Assembly (NCBI GenBank): GCA_000474255.1 | Contig: BATO01000032.1 | Coordinates: 1 to 61,231, forward strand | Reading direction: 5' to 3' | Length of the DNA stretch: 61,231 bases | From: Aquipseudomonas alcaligenes MRY13-0052 | Lineage (GTDB): Bacteria; Pseudomonadota; Gammaproteobacteria; Pseudomonadales; Pseudomonadaceae | Shown here: piece after piece, positions 48,186 through 58,511 of the stretch | How positions within the stretch are numbered: position 1 is the first letter of the stretch | Layout of the letters: each line of letters opens with the position of its first letter | Position numbers and translations under genes: made by a program | Notes under the pieces: generated by a model | Seen by the model: the letters and a program-made list of their open reading frames with translations, nothing else | What the model was told of the DNA's origin: nothing | Database searches by the model: none

Positions 48186-49109
48186 ATGATCGAACTAAAA
48201 AAACTGACCAAGCGTTTCGCGCAGCACACAGTGGTGGATGACCTGTCCTTCGGCGTCCAGCAGGGGGAGGTGCTCGGCTTCCTCGGCCCGAACGGTGCCG
48301 GCAAGTCCACCACCATGAAGATGCTCACCGGGTTCCTCGCGCCGACCTCCGGCACTGCGAGCGTGCTCGGCTTCGACATCCAGACCCGCACCCTCCAGGC
48401 CCAGCAGCAGATCGGCTACCTCCCCGAAGGTGCGCCCTGCTATGGCGACATGACGGTGCGCGGCTTCCTCGAATTCATCGCCGAGGTACGCGGCTTCCGT
48501 GGCGCCGAGAAGAAGCAGCGGGTGACCCGCGCCGCCGGCCAGGTGGAGCTGGACAAGGTGCTGGGGCAATCCATCGATACCCTGTCCAAGGGCTTCAAGC
48601 GCCGTGTCGGCCTGGCCCAGGCGATTCTCCACGACCCTCGCGTGCTGATCCTCGACGAGCCCACCGACGGCCTCGACCCTAACCAGAAGCACCAGGTGCG
48701 CCAGCTGATCCAGAGCCTGGCCCAGGACAAGATCGTGATCATTTCCACCCACATCCTCGAAGAGGTGGCGGCGGTGTGCACCCGCGCGGTGGTGATCGCC
48801 GCCGGCAAGCTGGTGGCCGATGGCACCCCCTACGAGCTGGAGAGCCGTTCGCGCTATCACCAGGCGGTGACCCTGGTGGCCGACGAGCCCCTGGACCCAC
48901 TGGCCCTGGCGGTATTGCCGGGCGTTGCCGGCGTGGAGGAGAACCCCCACGGCAGCGGCCTGACGGTGCTGGCCAAGCCTGGCGAGGTGATCTTCCCGCA
49001 GGTCAACCAGCTCATCCACCAGCGCGGCTGGAAGGTCAAGGAGCTGGATGTCGAGCGGGGTCGCCTGGATGAAGTGTTCCGCAGCCTGACCCGGGGAGAG
49101 GCGGCATGA
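48186..49109 (+). CDS. ABC transporter ATP-binding protein (GldA-like)
   Basis: 307 residues from the ATG at 48186. Walker A GPNGAGKST, signature region LSKGFKRRVGLAQA, Walker B VLILDEPTDGLDP and a switch His (STHILEEV). Paired with an ABC-2 permease and a GldG-like protein. The gliding-motility names come from Bacteroidetes; Pseudomonas does not glide that way, so the substrate is unknown. ATGA overlap with the permease. Confidence 0.9.
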   Translation: MIELKKLTKRFAQHTVVDDLSFGVQQGEVLGFLGPNGAGKSTTMKMLTGFLAPTSGTASVLGFDIQTRTLQAQQQIGYLPEGAPCYGDMTVRGFLEFIAEVRGFRGAEKKQRVTRAAGQVELDKVLGQSIDTLSKGFKRRVGLAQAILHDPRVLILDEPTDGLDPNQKHQVRQLIQSLAQDKIVIISTHILEEVAAVCTRAVVIAAGKLVADGTPYELESRSRYHQAVTLVADEPLDPLALAVLPGVAGVEENPHGSGLTVLAKPGEVIFPQVNQLIHQRGWKVKELDVERGRLDEVFRSLTRGEAA

Positions 49110-49840
49110 AGCAGTTGCCGGTCATATTCAAGCGCGAGCTGGCGAGCTACTTCGCCACGCCGCTGGCCTATGTGTTCATCGTGATCTTCCTGGTGCTGTC
49201 CGGGGTCTTCACCTTCTACCTGGGTGGTTTCTTCGAGAGCGGCCAGGCCAGCCTCGCGCCCTTCTTCAACTTCCACCCCTGGCTCTACCTGTTCCTGGTG
49301 CCGGCCATTGCCATGCGCCTGTGGGCGGAGGAGCGCAAGTCAGGCTCCATCGAGCTGCTGATGACGTTGCCGATCACCCGCTTCGAGGCGGTCACCGGCA
49401 AGTTCCTCGCCGCCTGGGCCTTCGCCGGCCTGGCGCTGCTGCTGACCTTCCCGATGATCGTCACGGTCAACTACCTGGGCGAGCCGGACAACGGCGCCAT
49501 CGTCACCGGCTACATCGGCAGCTGGCTGCTGGCGGGCTCGTACCTGGCCATCGGCTCGTGCATGTCGGCGCTGGCCAAGAACCAGGTGATCGCCTTCATC
49601 CTCGCCGTGGTCATGTGCTTCCTGTTCATGGTCAGCGGCTTCCCGCTGGTGCTCGACGCCTTCAGCGCCTGGGCCCCGCAATGGCTGCTGGACGCGGTCG
49701 CCTCGCTGAGTTTCCTGACCCGCTTCGAGGCCATCAGCAAGGGCGTGATCGACCTGCGCGACCTGCTTTATTTCGTCACCCTGATCGCCGCCTGGCTGGC
49801 CGCCACCGCCGTGGTGGTCGATCTGAAGAAGGCCGACTGA
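49106..49840 (+). CDS. ABC-2 type permease (GldF-like)
   Basis: 244 residues with six predicted membrane helices (for example AYVFIVIFLVLSGVFTFYL, VIAFILAVVMCFLFMVSGF) and the ABC-2 motif RLWAEERKSGSIELLMTLP. Forms the channel for the ATPase encoded just before. Confidence 0.9.
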   Translation: MKQLPVIFKRELASYFATPLAYVFIVIFLVLSGVFTFYLGGFFESGQASLAPFFNFHPWLYLFLVPAIAMRLWAEERKSGSIELLMTLPITRFEAVTGKFLAAWAFAGLALLLTFPMIVTVNYLGEPDNGAIVTGYIGSWLLAGSYLAIGSCMSALAKNQVIAFILAVVMCFLFMVSGFPLVLDAFSAWAPQWLLDAVASLSFLTRFEAISKGVIDLRDLLYFVTLIAAWLAATAVVVDLKKAD

Positions 49841-49841
49841 C

Positions 49842-51677
49842 ATGAAGAAACTGATGTATTCCAGCGCCGGCCTGCTGCTTATCGCCCTGGCCTTCCTGGC
49901 GTTCAACATGGTCTCCGGGCTGGCGCTGACCAACGCCCGCATCGACCTCACCGAGCAGAAGCTCTACACCATTTCCGACGGCACCCGGCAGATCCTCGGG
50001 GAGCTGGACGAGCCCATCAACCTGTACTTCTTCTACTCCGACAAATCCGCCAAGGACCTGGTGGTGCTGCGCAACTACGCCAAGCGCGTGGAAGAGATGC
50101 TCAAGGCCTATGCCCAGGCGTCGGACGGCAAGATCAAGCTGCACATCGTCGACCTCGAGCCCTTCTCCGAGGACGAGGACAAGGCCGCCGAGTTCGGCCT
50201 GCAGGCGGTGCCGCTGCAGCAGGGCGGCGATTCGGTCTACTTCGGCCTGGCCGGGACCAACAGCGTCGATGACCGGCAGATCATCCCGTTCTTCCCCCTC
50301 GACCAGGAGGAGTTCCTCGAATACGAGATCAGCCGCCTGGTACAGAGCCTGGCCAAGCCCCAGCGGCCGGTGGTCGGGGTGATGTCCGGGTTGCCCATCA
50401 ATGGCGGCTTCGACATGCAGACCCGCCAGCCCGGCCAGCCCTGGATGGTGATGGAGGAAATCCGCCAGCTGTTCCAGATCGAGAGCATCAAGCCCAGCGT
50501 CGACCAGATTCCCGGCAAGGTTTCGGTGCTGCTGCTGGTGCACCCGAAGAACCTATCGCAACAGACCCAGTACGCCATCGACCAGTTCGTCCTGCGCGGC
50601 GGCAAGCTGCTGGTGTTCGTCGACCCCTACAGCGAAGCCGACCACGGCGTGCAGATGCCCGGCGAGATGGGCGGCGAGGACAAGGCCTCCGACCTGCCGG
50701 CGCTGTTCAAGGCCTGGGGCCTGGAGATGGTGCCCGGCAAGGTGGTGGGCGATGGCGCCTACGCCATGTCGGTGAGCATGGGCGAGGGCCAGCGCCCGGC
50801 GCGCCACGTCGGTTGGCTGAGCCTGCCGAAGAAGGCCCTGGACGCTAGCGACATCGCCACCTCCAGCCTGGAGACGGTCACCGTCGCCACCGCCGGCATC
50901 CTGCGCCCGCTGGAGGGTGCGAAGACCCATTTCGCGCCGCTGATCCAGAGCTCGGAATACGCCATGCCCTTCGATGCCGGGATCTTCGCCACCCTGCGCA
51001 ACCCCGATGTGCTGATGCGCGAGCTGAAGCCCAGCGGCGACCGCTACGCCATCGCCGCGCGCATCGGCGGGCCGGTGCAGAGCGCCTTCCCCGATGGCAT
51101 CGAGGGCCACAAGGACGGCCTCAAGGCGGCGGACAACATCAACGTCATCGTGGTCGCCGACACCGACATGCTCAGCGATCGCATGTGGGTGCAGGTGCAG
51201 GACTTCTTCGGCCAGCGCGTGCCGCAGCCCTGGGCCGACAACTCCGGCTTCGCCATCAACGCCCTGGATAACCTGACCGGTTCCGAAGCGCTGATCAGCG
51301 TGCGCTCCCGGGGGCGCTTCACCCGGCCCTTCACCGTGGTCGAGTCGCTGCAGCGTGAGGCGGAGACGCGCTTCCGCGAGCAGGAGCAGGTGCTGCAGCA
51401 GCGCCTCGCCGACACCGAGGAGAAGCTGGCCAGCCTGCAGAAGAACCAGGACCCGACCAAGGCCCTGGAACTGACCCCCGAACAGCAGGCCACCCTGCAG
51501 CAGTTCATGCAGGAGAAGGTGCGCATCCGCAAGGAGCTGCGTGAGGTCAACTACCAGCTCAACGCCGATATCGAGAAACTCGGCCGTACCCTCAAGCTCA
51601 TCAACATCGTCCTGGTTCCGCTGGTGCTGACCCTGGGCGTGCTGCTGCTGTGGTTCTGGCGTCGTCGCCGGGCCTGA
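49842..51677 (+). CDS. GldG-like ABC-type auxiliary protein
   Basis: 611 residues. N-terminal membrane helix, a large extracytoplasmic domain (IDLTEQKLYTISDGTRQIL is typical of the family), a long coiled coil at ~500-570 and a C-terminal membrane helix ending RRRRA. Starts one bp after the permease stop. Probably spans the periplasm as part of the transporter. Confidence 0.87.
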   Translation: MKKLMYSSAGLLLIALAFLAFNMVSGLALTNARIDLTEQKLYTISDGTRQILGELDEPINLYFFYSDKSAKDLVVLRNYAKRVEEMLKAYAQASDGKIKLHIVDLEPFSEDEDKAAEFGLQAVPLQQGGDSVYFGLAGTNSVDDRQIIPFFPLDQEEFLEYEISRLVQSLAKPQRPVVGVMSGLPINGGFDMQTRQPGQPWMVMEEIRQLFQIESIKPSVDQIPGKVSVLLLVHPKNLSQQTQYAIDQFVLRGGKLLVFVDPYSEADHGVQMPGEMGGEDKASDLPALFKAWGLEMVPGKVVGDGAYAMSVSMGEGQRPARHVGWLSLPKKALDASDIATSSLETVTVATAGILRPLEGAKTHFAPLIQSSEYAMPFDAGIFATLRNPDVLMRELKPSGDRYAIAARIGGPVQSAFPDGIEGHKDGLKAADNINVIVVADTDMLSDRMWVQVQDFFGQRVPQPWADNSGFAINALDNLTGSEALISVRSRGRFTRPFTVVESLQREAETRFREQEQVLQQRLADTEEKLASLQKNQDPTKALELTPEQQATLQQFMQEKVRIRKELREVNYQLNADIEKLGRTLKLINIVLVPLVLTLGVLLLWFWRRRRA

Positions 51678-51688
51678 GGAGAGAACCG

Positions 51689-52669
51689 ATGGGACGCAAG
51701 GCACTGTTGTTCCTGGCCCTGGTGGCCATCGCCCTGGTGCTGGCCTATGTCGGCCTGCACCGGGCCCCCGAACCGCTCGCGGTGAAGGGGCCGTCGCCCT
51801 TGCTACCGGCGCTGCAGGGCCGGCTCGCCGAGGTGGACCGCATCGAGGTGGAGCGCCCGGGGCAGCCACTGCTGCGCCTGGCACGGCAGAGCGGCACCTG
51901 GGTGCTGCCCGACAAGGCCGGCTACCCGGCGGCGGCCAAGCCGGTGGCCGACCTGCTGCGGGCCCTGGGGGATGCGCGGGAAATCGAGGCGCGCACCGCC
52001 AAGCCCGAGCTGCACGGCCAACTCGGCCTGGCGGACAAGGGCGAAGGCCAGGGCATCCGCGTGAAGCTGCAGGGCGAAGGCCTGCCCGAGCAGGTGCTGC
52101 TGGTGGGCAAGCCGGGCCAAGGCGGCAAGGGACAACTGGTGCGCCTGGCCGGCGAGAACCAGAGCTGGCTGATCGACACGCGTATCGCCCTGCCGGAGAC
52201 CGAGCTCGGCTGGCTGGATCGACGTATCGCCAGCATCCCCTTCGCCAGCGTGCGCCAGGTCGAGGTGAAGTTCCGCCAGGGCAATGGGCTGGCGGTCTAC
52301 CGCGATGCCGAAGGCGAAGCGAACCTCAAGGTCCGCCAGCTGCCGGCCAACCGTACGCTGGCCTACGAGGCGGCGGCCAATGGCATGGCGACGCTGTTCG
52401 CCGACCTGGAGTTCGCCGACGCCGCACCGCTGGACCAGGTGCAGTTCAAGGACAAGCCGTTGCTCGAGTTCAGCCTGCAGGACTTTGCGGGTGGCCAGCT
52501 CGATGGGGTCATCCTGGGGCAGGGCGAGCAGTACTGGATGCAGTTGAAGCGCAAGGACAAGTTCGACGGCGAGCAAGTTGCGGGTCGTCTCGATTGGGCT
52601 TATCGCATCGAGGCGTTCCAATACCAGACGCTGGCGAAGAGGCTCGAAGACGTGCTCTCGGCCAAGTAA
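51689..52669 (+). CDS. DUF4340 domain protein
   Basis: 326 residues from the ATG at 51689 (GAGGAGAG upstream). N-terminal membrane anchor (LLFLALVAIALVLAYVGL), then a periplasmic DUF4340 domain with repeated beta segments (TWVLPDKAGYPA, SWLIDTRIALPE). Eleven bp after GldG; this domain commonly accompanies GldFG operons, so it is likely a subunit. Confidence 0.85.
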   Translation: MGRKALLFLALVAIALVLAYVGLHRAPEPLAVKGPSPLLPALQGRLAEVDRIEVERPGQPLLRLARQSGTWVLPDKAGYPAAAKPVADLLRALGDAREIEARTAKPELHGQLGLADKGEGQGIRVKLQGEGLPEQVLLVGKPGQGGKGQLVRLAGENQSWLIDTRIALPETELGWLDRRIASIPFASVRQVEVKFRQGNGLAVYRDAEGEANLKVRQLPANRTLAYEAAANGMATLFADLEFADAAPLDQVQFKDKPLLEFSLQDFAGGQLDGVILGQGEQYWMQLKRKDKFDGEQVAGRLDWAYRIEAFQYQTLAKRLEDVLSAK

Positions 52670-52998
52670 GAAGGGCAACTACCGGGGTGTGCGAAAGGCA
52701 TTTCCAAGTTGCTTTTCAAACGCTCCGGGAGTGCCCCATTTTGTGACCCGAAAGACCCATAAAAGGGCGTGAAAGCCCTGCCGGCCGGCGGTTTCACGGC
52801 ATTCTAAAAAAGTGCTTTTCTGTAGCATTTCCTGTCGTATACTCCGGTCGCGGTGGTTAAAAGAACGCTATTCGGAATACCCGCCCACGCCTCTCTGGAC
52901 TGCGGTCGGCTATAAAAAGAAGAACGTCCTTGCCCAACCGTCTAAGCCTCTTGAATAAGGGGCAACACAATAAAATTGCGAGTTTGGAGAGAGTAGTA
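52670..52998 (+). promoter_or_regulatory. ABC operon end hairpin and long cold-shock leader
   Basis: CGTGAAA...TTTCACG (52768-52798) is a hairpin without a T-run. TATACT at 52838-52843 is a likely -10 element with a poor -35. Transcription from it would give an untranslated leader of about 150 nt before the cold-shock ATG, a length typical of thermoregulated csp mRNAs. No ORF. Confidence 0.5.
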
Positions 52999-53208
52999 AT
53001 GGCTGATCGTGAGGTCGGAACCGTCAAGTGGTTCAATGACGCTAAAGGCTATGGATTCATTCAGCGCGAAAGCGGTCCGGATGTCTTCGTTCACTACCGT
53101 GCTATCCGCGGCGATGGGCATCGTTCCCTGGTCGAAGGCCAGAAAGTGGAATTCGCGGTGATCCAGGGACAGAAAGGCCTGCAGGCGGAAGACGTCTCCA
53201 GAGTCTGA
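52999..53208 (+). CDS. Cold-shock domain protein
   Basis: 69 residues from the ATG at 52999 (GGAGAG upstream); the frame upstream is leader. RNP1 KGYGFIQ and RNP2 VFVHY present. Five-strand OB fold binding single-stranded RNA/DNA; acts as RNA chaperone. A terminator follows. Confidence 0.94.
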   Translation: MADREVGTVKWFNDAKGYGFIQRESGPDVFVHYRAIRGDGHRSLVEGQKVEFAVIQGQKGLQAEDVSRV

Positions 53209-53220
53209 CGACTCCAAGCA

Positions 53221-53251
53221 AAAGGCCCGTCGATGACGGGCCTTTTGTTTT
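53221..53251 (+). terminator. Terminator after the cold-shock gene
   Basis: AAAGGCCCGTC-GAT-GACGGGCCTTTTGTTTT: strong stem with T-rich tail. Confidence 0.93.
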
Positions 53252-53275
53252 CTGCAACACCACTCGCGGCTGCAC

Positions 53276-53647
53276 TCAGTCGGTGCGCCAGACGATCTCG
53301 CTGCTGCCTTGGGCGTTGACCCTGATCCAGCGGTCCGCATCGTCCTCGCCTTCTTCTTCCTGCCAGCCACCCGGTGCGCAACGGATTTCCACGCCCAGCG
53401 CGGCGAACGCGGCCAGTGCACAGGAGAGGTCGTCCTCCCAGGGCGTCGCATCGCTCTCCAGCAGCAGGCTGTGCCACTTGCCCACCGCGCGCGGCAGCCA
53501 GGTCACGGGGATGCCGCCGGCGTTGCATTTGAAGGTCTGGCCCTTCTGCTGCCAGGGCGAGCAGTCGCCCAGGGCCTGCGCCAGCCAGGCGGAAACGGCG
53601 TCCTGGTCGGCGTCCTTCAGGTAGATCTCGATATCGGGTTGGCGCAT
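53276..53647 (-). CDS. Conserved hypothetical protein
   Basis: 123 residues, acidic, no signal peptide. Contains four Trp-rich segments (SPWQQKGQ, VTWLPRAVGKWHSLL, GGWQEEEG). No family recognised. It follows rlmA by 10 bp on the same strand and is probably the last gene of the dapE-rlmA operon. Confidence 0.75.
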   Translation of the reverse strand: MRQPDIEIYLKDADQDAVSAWLAQALGDCSPWQQKGQTFKCNAGGIPVTWLPRAVGKWHSLLLESDATPWEDDLSCALAAFAALGVEIRCAPGGWQEEEGEDDADRWIRVNAQGSSEIVWRTD

Positions 53648-53657
53648 GGCGGGGGTC

Positions 53658-54461
53658 CTAGTTTCTGACGATCCAATCGTAGCGTATGGAGACCGTCACT
53701 TCGAAGGCGTCTTTGATCACGGCGGCACGGCGTTCGGCGCTGGCGCGCCAGCCGTGGGGCGTCATGGCCAGAAGGTCGGCACGTGCTTCGCTGCTGGCCA
53801 GCTGCAGGTCGAATTCGAGGGTTTCGCTGTGTTCCAGCTTCATGCCCTCGGGGATCAGTGTCAGGTGCTTCTCGTCGTCGTAGTCGCGCACCTCGTCATA
53901 CAGGCGCTCGCGCAGCTGCATCAGGTGGCCGCGGGTCGGGCCCATGCGCAGCAGGCCACCGCCGGGGGCGAGCAGACGGCGGGCCTCCTGCCAGTCCAGC
54001 GGGCTGAAGACGCTGGCCAGGAGCTGGCAGCTGGCGTCCGCCAGGGGCACCCGGGCCATGCTCGCCACCAGCCAGGTCAGGCCCGGCGTACGGCGGCAGG
54101 CACGCTTCACCGCTTCGCGGGAGATGTCCAGGCCGTAGCCGTCGGCGTCGGGCAGCGCATCGGCAATCTGCGCGGTGTAGTAGCCCTCGCCGCAGCCGAT
54201 ATCCAGCCAGCGCGCGGGGTGGCGTTCGGCGGCCAGCTGCGCCAGGCGTGCGGCCAGCGGCGCGTAGTGACCGCCTTCGAGGAAGCGCCGACGGGCCTCG
54301 ACCATGGCGGCGTTGTCACCGGGGTCGCGGCTGTTCTTGTGCTGCACCGGCAGCAGGTTCAGGTAGCCCTGGCGGGCGCGGTCGAACCGGTGGTTGGCCG
54401 GGCAGGCGACGCCGTTGTCCACGGGGGACAGCGGCGCCTGGCAGATGGGGCAGGTGAGCAT
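53658..54461 (-). CDS. rlmA: RlmA, 23S rRNA (guanine745-N1)-methyltransferase
   Basis: 267 residues from the ATG at 54461; two bp after the dapE stop. N-terminal zinc module (CPIC ... CPANH), SAM motif LDIGCGEGYYT and a C-terminal target domain. Methylates G745 of 23S rRNA. Confidence 0.92.
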   Translation of the reverse strand: MLTCPICQAPLSPVDNGVACPANHRFDRARQGYLNLLPVQHKNSRDPGDNAAMVEARRRFLEGGHYAPLAARLAQLAAERHPARWLDIGCGEGYYTAQIADALPDADGYGLDISREAVKRACRRTPGLTWLVASMARVPLADASCQLLASVFSPLDWQEARRLLAPGGGLLRMGPTRGHLMQLRERLYDEVRDYDDEKHLTLIPEGMKLEHSETLEFDLQLASSEARADLLAMTPHGWRASAERRAAVIKDAFEVTVSIRYDWIVRN

Positions 54462-54463
54462 GA

Positions 54464-55603
54464 TCAGGCCAGCAGCCGCACGAGGGTCTGCTGGTAGATC
54501 TCGGTCAGCAGGTCGAGGTCGCTGGCCAGCACGCGCTCGTTGACCTGGTGGATGGTGGCGTTGACTGGGCCGAGCTCGACCACCTGGGTGCCCATGGTGG
54601 CGATGAAGCGGCCATCGGAGGTGCCACCGCTGGTGGACGGGGTGGTCTCGCGACCGGTGACGGCCTTGATGCTGGCGGCCACGGCGTCGAGCAGCTCGCC
54701 CGGCTCGGTGAGGAACGGCAGGCCGGACAGGGCCCATTCCACGTGGTAGTCCAGGCCGTGCTTGTCGAGGATGGCATTGACCCGCTGCTGCAGGCCTTCG
54801 ACCGTGGATTCGGTGGAGAAGCGGAAGTTGAACACCGCCACCAGCTCACCCGGGATCACGTTGGTGGCGCCGGTGCCGGAGTTGAGGTTGGAGACCTGGA
54901 AGCTGGTGGGCGGGAAGAAGGCGTTGCCGTCGTCCCAATGCTCGGCGGCGAGTTCCGCCAGGGCCGGGGCGGCGAGGTGGATCGGGTTCTTCGCCAGGTG
55001 CGGGTAGGCCACGTGGCCCTGGATGCCGCGCACGGTGAGGGTGGCGCCAAGGGAGCCACGGCGGCCGTTCTTCACCACGTCACCTACCAGCGTGGTGCTG
55101 GAGGGCTCGCCGACGATGCACCAGTCCAGGCGTTCGCCACGGGCGGCCAGGCGCTCGACCACGGCCTTGGTGCCATGGTGGGCGGGGCCTTCTTCGTCGC
55201 TGGTGATGAGGAAGGCGATGGCGCCCCGGTGCTGCGGGTGTTCGACGACGAAGCGCTCGACGGCGATGATCATCGACGCCAGGCTGCCTTTCATGTCGGC
55301 GGCGCCACGGCCGCAGAGCATGCCCTGCTCGTCGATCTTGGCGTCGAAGGGCTGGTGCTGCCAGGCCTGCAGCGGGCCGGTGGGCACCACGTCGGTATGC
55401 CCGGCGAAGCACAGCACGGGGCCTTCACCGCCACGGATGGCCCAGAAGTTCTCCACGTCCTCGATGCGCATGCGTTCGATGCGGAAGCCGACCGCTTCCA
55501 GGCGGCGCATCATCAGCTCCTGGCAGCCTTCGTCGACCGGCGTGACCGAGGGGCGGCGGATGAGGTCGCAGGCGAGCTCGAGGGTGGGGGAGAGGGCGGT
55601 CAT
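54464..55603 (-). CDS. dapE: Succinyl-diaminopimelate desuccinylase
   Basis: 379 residues from the ATG at 55603 (GGAG seven bases upstream). M20 dinuclear zinc peptidase: [33 protein letters not shown] and a dimerisation domain. Makes LL-diaminopimelate for lysine and peptidoglycan. Confidence 0.96.
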   Translation of the reverse strand: MTALSPTLELACDLIRRPSVTPVDEGCQELMMRRLEAVGFRIERMRIEDVENFWAIRGGEGPVLCFAGHTDVVPTGPLQAWQHQPFDAKIDEQGMLCGRGAADMKGSLASMIIAVERFVVEHPQHRGAIAFLITSDEEGPAHHGTKAVVERLAARGERLDWCIVGEPSSTTLVGDVVKNGRRGSLGATLTVRGIQGHVAYPHLAKNPIHLAAPALAELAAEHWDDGNAFFPPTSFQVSNLNSGTGATNVIPGELVAVFNFRFSTESTVEGLQQRVNAILDKHGLDYHVEWALSGLPFLTEPGELLDAVAASIKAVTGRETTPSTSGGTSDGRFIATMGTQVVELGPVNATIHQVNERVLASDLDLLTEIYQQTLVRLLA

Positions 55604-55655
55604 GCAGGGCTCCGGTAAGGCGGCAAGGCGTGAAAAGGACGACATCTTAAAACAT

Positions 55656-55680
55656 AAACGGCGGCCATTGGCCGCCGTTT
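55656..55680 (-). terminator. Terminator between the ndvB-like gene and dapE
   Basis: AAACGGCGGCC-AAT-GGCCGCCGTTT, then ATGTTTTAAG on the minus strand. Confidence 0.85.
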
Positions 55681-55697
55681 AGGTCACTCGCTACGGG

Positions 55698-58290
55698 TCA
55701 GGCCGTGGCTTCCGGATGGGGCTGTTCCAGCGGCTTGGGTGCCGAGGAGAGCAGCGCCATGATCAGCGCGGCGAGGTAGGGCAGCGACTGCACCAGCAGC
55801 ATGGCCACCCAGAACTTCACGTCGGCGCTGGGCAGGCCCTGGACGATGCCGATGCCGATGGCGGCGCCCCACAGCAGCAGCATCACGAAGACTTCTTCGC
55901 GGGCTTCCGCCAGGGCCATCATCAGGCCGTGGTTGCTGCGCATCTTCGGCGTGCGGAAGAACGGGATGCTGGTGGTGAAGAAGCCGTACAGCACCGCCTT
56001 GGCGATGGTGTGCGACAGGGCCAGGCCCGCTACCGCAGCGCAGAACGCGTCCTTCAGGTTGACGCCGACGGCGCGCTGGTAGAGGAACACGATCTTCGCC
56101 ACCTTGAAGAAGAACAGCGCCAGCGGCGGGATGGCGAAGATCAGCAGCGGCGGGTCGACCCGTTGCGGCACGATGATCATCGCGGCCGACCAGAGCAGCG
56201 CACCGATGGTGAAGAAGATGTTCAGGCCGTCGGCGATCCACGGCAGCCAGCCGGCGATGAAGTGGTAGCGCTGGCCACGCTTGAGCTCGGAATCCTTGCC
56301 CAGGAACAGGCTGCGGGCGTGCCCCTTCATGATCTGGATGGCGCCATAGGCCCAGCGGAAGCGCTGCTTCTTGTAGTCGATGAAGGTGTCCGGCATCAGG
56401 CCCTGGCCGAAGCTGTCATGGGCGTAGGCGGCGGCATAGCCTTTTTCGAACACGCGCAGGCCGAGCTCGGCGTCTTCGCAGATGGTCCAGTCGGCCCATT
56501 GCAGCTCGTCCATCACGGTGCGGCGGATCATGGTCATGGTGCCGTGCTGGATGATCGCGTTGCGGTCGTTGCGGGTCACCATGCCGATGTGGAAGAAGCC
56601 CTTGTATTCGGCGTAGCAGAGCTTCTTGAAGGTGTTTTCCTTGCCGTCGCGGTAGTCCTGCGGCGACTGCACCACGGCGATCGAGGGATCGGCGAAGTGC
56701 GGGACCATGTGCTTGAGCCAGTTGGGGTTCACGCAGTAGTCGGAGTCGATCACCGCCACGACTTCGGCGTCAGGCGCGGTGTGCGGCAGGATGTAGTTCA
56801 GCGCACCGCCCTTGAAGCCGGCGAGCGGGGCGACGTGGAAGAAGCGGAAGCGCGGACCGAGCTGCTCGCAGTACGCCTGCACCGGTTCCCAGACGGCCGG
56901 GTCCTTGGTGTTGTTGTCGATGATGATGACTTCGTAGTCTGGATAATCCAGCGCGGCGAGGGCGTCGAGGGTCTGTTTGACCATCTCCGGCGGCTCGTTG
57001 TAGCAGGGCACGTGGATCGACACCTTGGGCCGGTAGGGCGAGTCGCCGATCACCGGCAGGAACGGCCGGCGACGGGAGCGTACCCAGACCGCTTCGGCCA
57101 GTTCGTGGGCCTCGGTGAGCAGGACGATGAACACGCCCAGGGCACCGACGCCCAGGAGCACGCCGACGGTGAGGCTGAACCAGGTGCTGTATTGCTGGCT
57201 GTAGTCGTAGGCGATCCACACCAGCACCGAGCCACCGGCGAAGGCGACGAAGGTGAGGAAGGTGCGGCCGCGCTGACGCAGGGCACTGCCGTCGATGAGC
57301 ATCAGGGCCAGGGCCAGCAGGGCCATGACCACCGAGGCGACGGCGAGCATGCGCCATTGCGGGATGGCGATCACCGGGCCTTCGAAGTTGAACTTGGGCT
57401 GGCGCTCCAGGTTGTAGACACCCCAATAGGCACCCACCGAGCCTTCGTCGCTGGCCTTCCACGGCTGGTCGAAGGCTTCGATCACGAAGTAGTTGTAGCC
57501 CTGGGCGTTGAGGGCGTTGACCAGGGTACGCAGGTAGATGGCCTGGTCGGCCTGGGAGGCGTCGGCACCGCCGCGCATGCGGCCGTTGCTCGGCCAGCCC
57601 ACTTCGGAGAGCAGCAGCGGCTTTTTTCGGGAAGGCCTTCTTCAGGTCCTTGGCGCGCTCCAGTACGAACTGGGTGGAGTCCTCCATGGGGATGAATTCC
57701 CAGTAGGGCAGGACGTGGGCGGCGACCAGGTCGACGTGGTTGGCCAGCTCCGGGTACTTCAGCCAGATGTGCCACTGCTCGGAGGTGGTCACCGGCACCT
57801 TCACGGCCGCGCGGACGCGGTCGAGGTAGACGGAGAGGTCCTTGCGGCTGATCTCGCGGCGGAACAACGCTTCGTTGCCGACCACTACGCGCACGACGCT
57901 GCGCGAGTTGTTGGCGATCTCGATGGCCTTGGTGATCTCGCGCTCGTTGCGCGCTTCGTCCGGGCTGATCCAGATGCCGAGGGTCACGCGCAGGCCGAAT
58001 TCCTCGGCGATGCGGGGGATGTCGGCGAGGGTGCCGTCCACCGAGTAGGTGCGGATGTTGTCGGTCTGCTTGCTCAGCAGCTCGAGGTCTTCACGGATCT
58101 GCTCGTCGGTGGGGTAGCGGTCCTGCTGGGGGTTCTGGTCCACACGGAACGGCGAGTAGGAGTAGCCGGAGATCTGCTCGGGCCAGTCCGGGGCACTGAC
58201 GGGACGGTTGTAGAGCGCCCAGATTCCGGTGAACAACGCGGCGACCGCCACGAAGACCACCAGGTTGAGTCCAAATTTACGCGATGGCAT
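55698..58290 (-). pseudogene. ndvB: NdvB-like cyclic beta-glucan synthase, split by a one-base frameshift
   Basis: Read as one gene it encodes ~863 residues. N-terminal membrane anchor, a GH17-like domain (~40-320) with acid/base Glu140 (VVVGNEALF), membrane helices, then a GT2 glucosyltransferase with DSD (AVIDSDYCVNP) and QRFRWAYG motifs and more helices. The frame breaks at six A (minus strand; 57622-57627) after codon 223: five A would join PKK directly to PLLLSEVGWPS, the GH17 nucleophile motif (Glu229). As given, the first frame runs on into unrelated sequence. Either a real null allele, slippage on A6, or a homopolymer sequencing error. The family makes periplasmic glucans tied to antibiotic tolerance in P. 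aeruginosa. Confidence 0.85.
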
Positions 58291-58511
58291 AGGGATTTCA
58301 GGTTCCGAAGCGTGGAACGGGGAGATAGCGCCAGCGAGCGCTGGTCGGCGCGCATGCTACTCCGGCGTCCGGCGACTGTATAGATTCTGTACGAACGATA
58401 GCCGTGCCTGCCGGCCATTGCACACAGGCTTTGTCCCTGGGGTTGCGGAGAAGTTCGCGGCGATTTCCCGGGCCCGTCGCTGGCGTTGTGTCAGGCCCGG
58501 TACGAAGGGGA
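58291..58511. other. Intergenic region upstream of the ndvB-like gene
   Basis: About 220 bp with no ORF of its own; it should contain the ndvB promoter. No repeat, operator or terminator recognised. Confidence 0.4.

Noticed and set aside
57598-57640. A classical A-AAA-AAG minus-one frameshift signal in ndvB
   Set aside because: The codon phase is AAA-AAA-G, and the needed shift is +1 (or -2), so the known minus-one heptamer does not apply.
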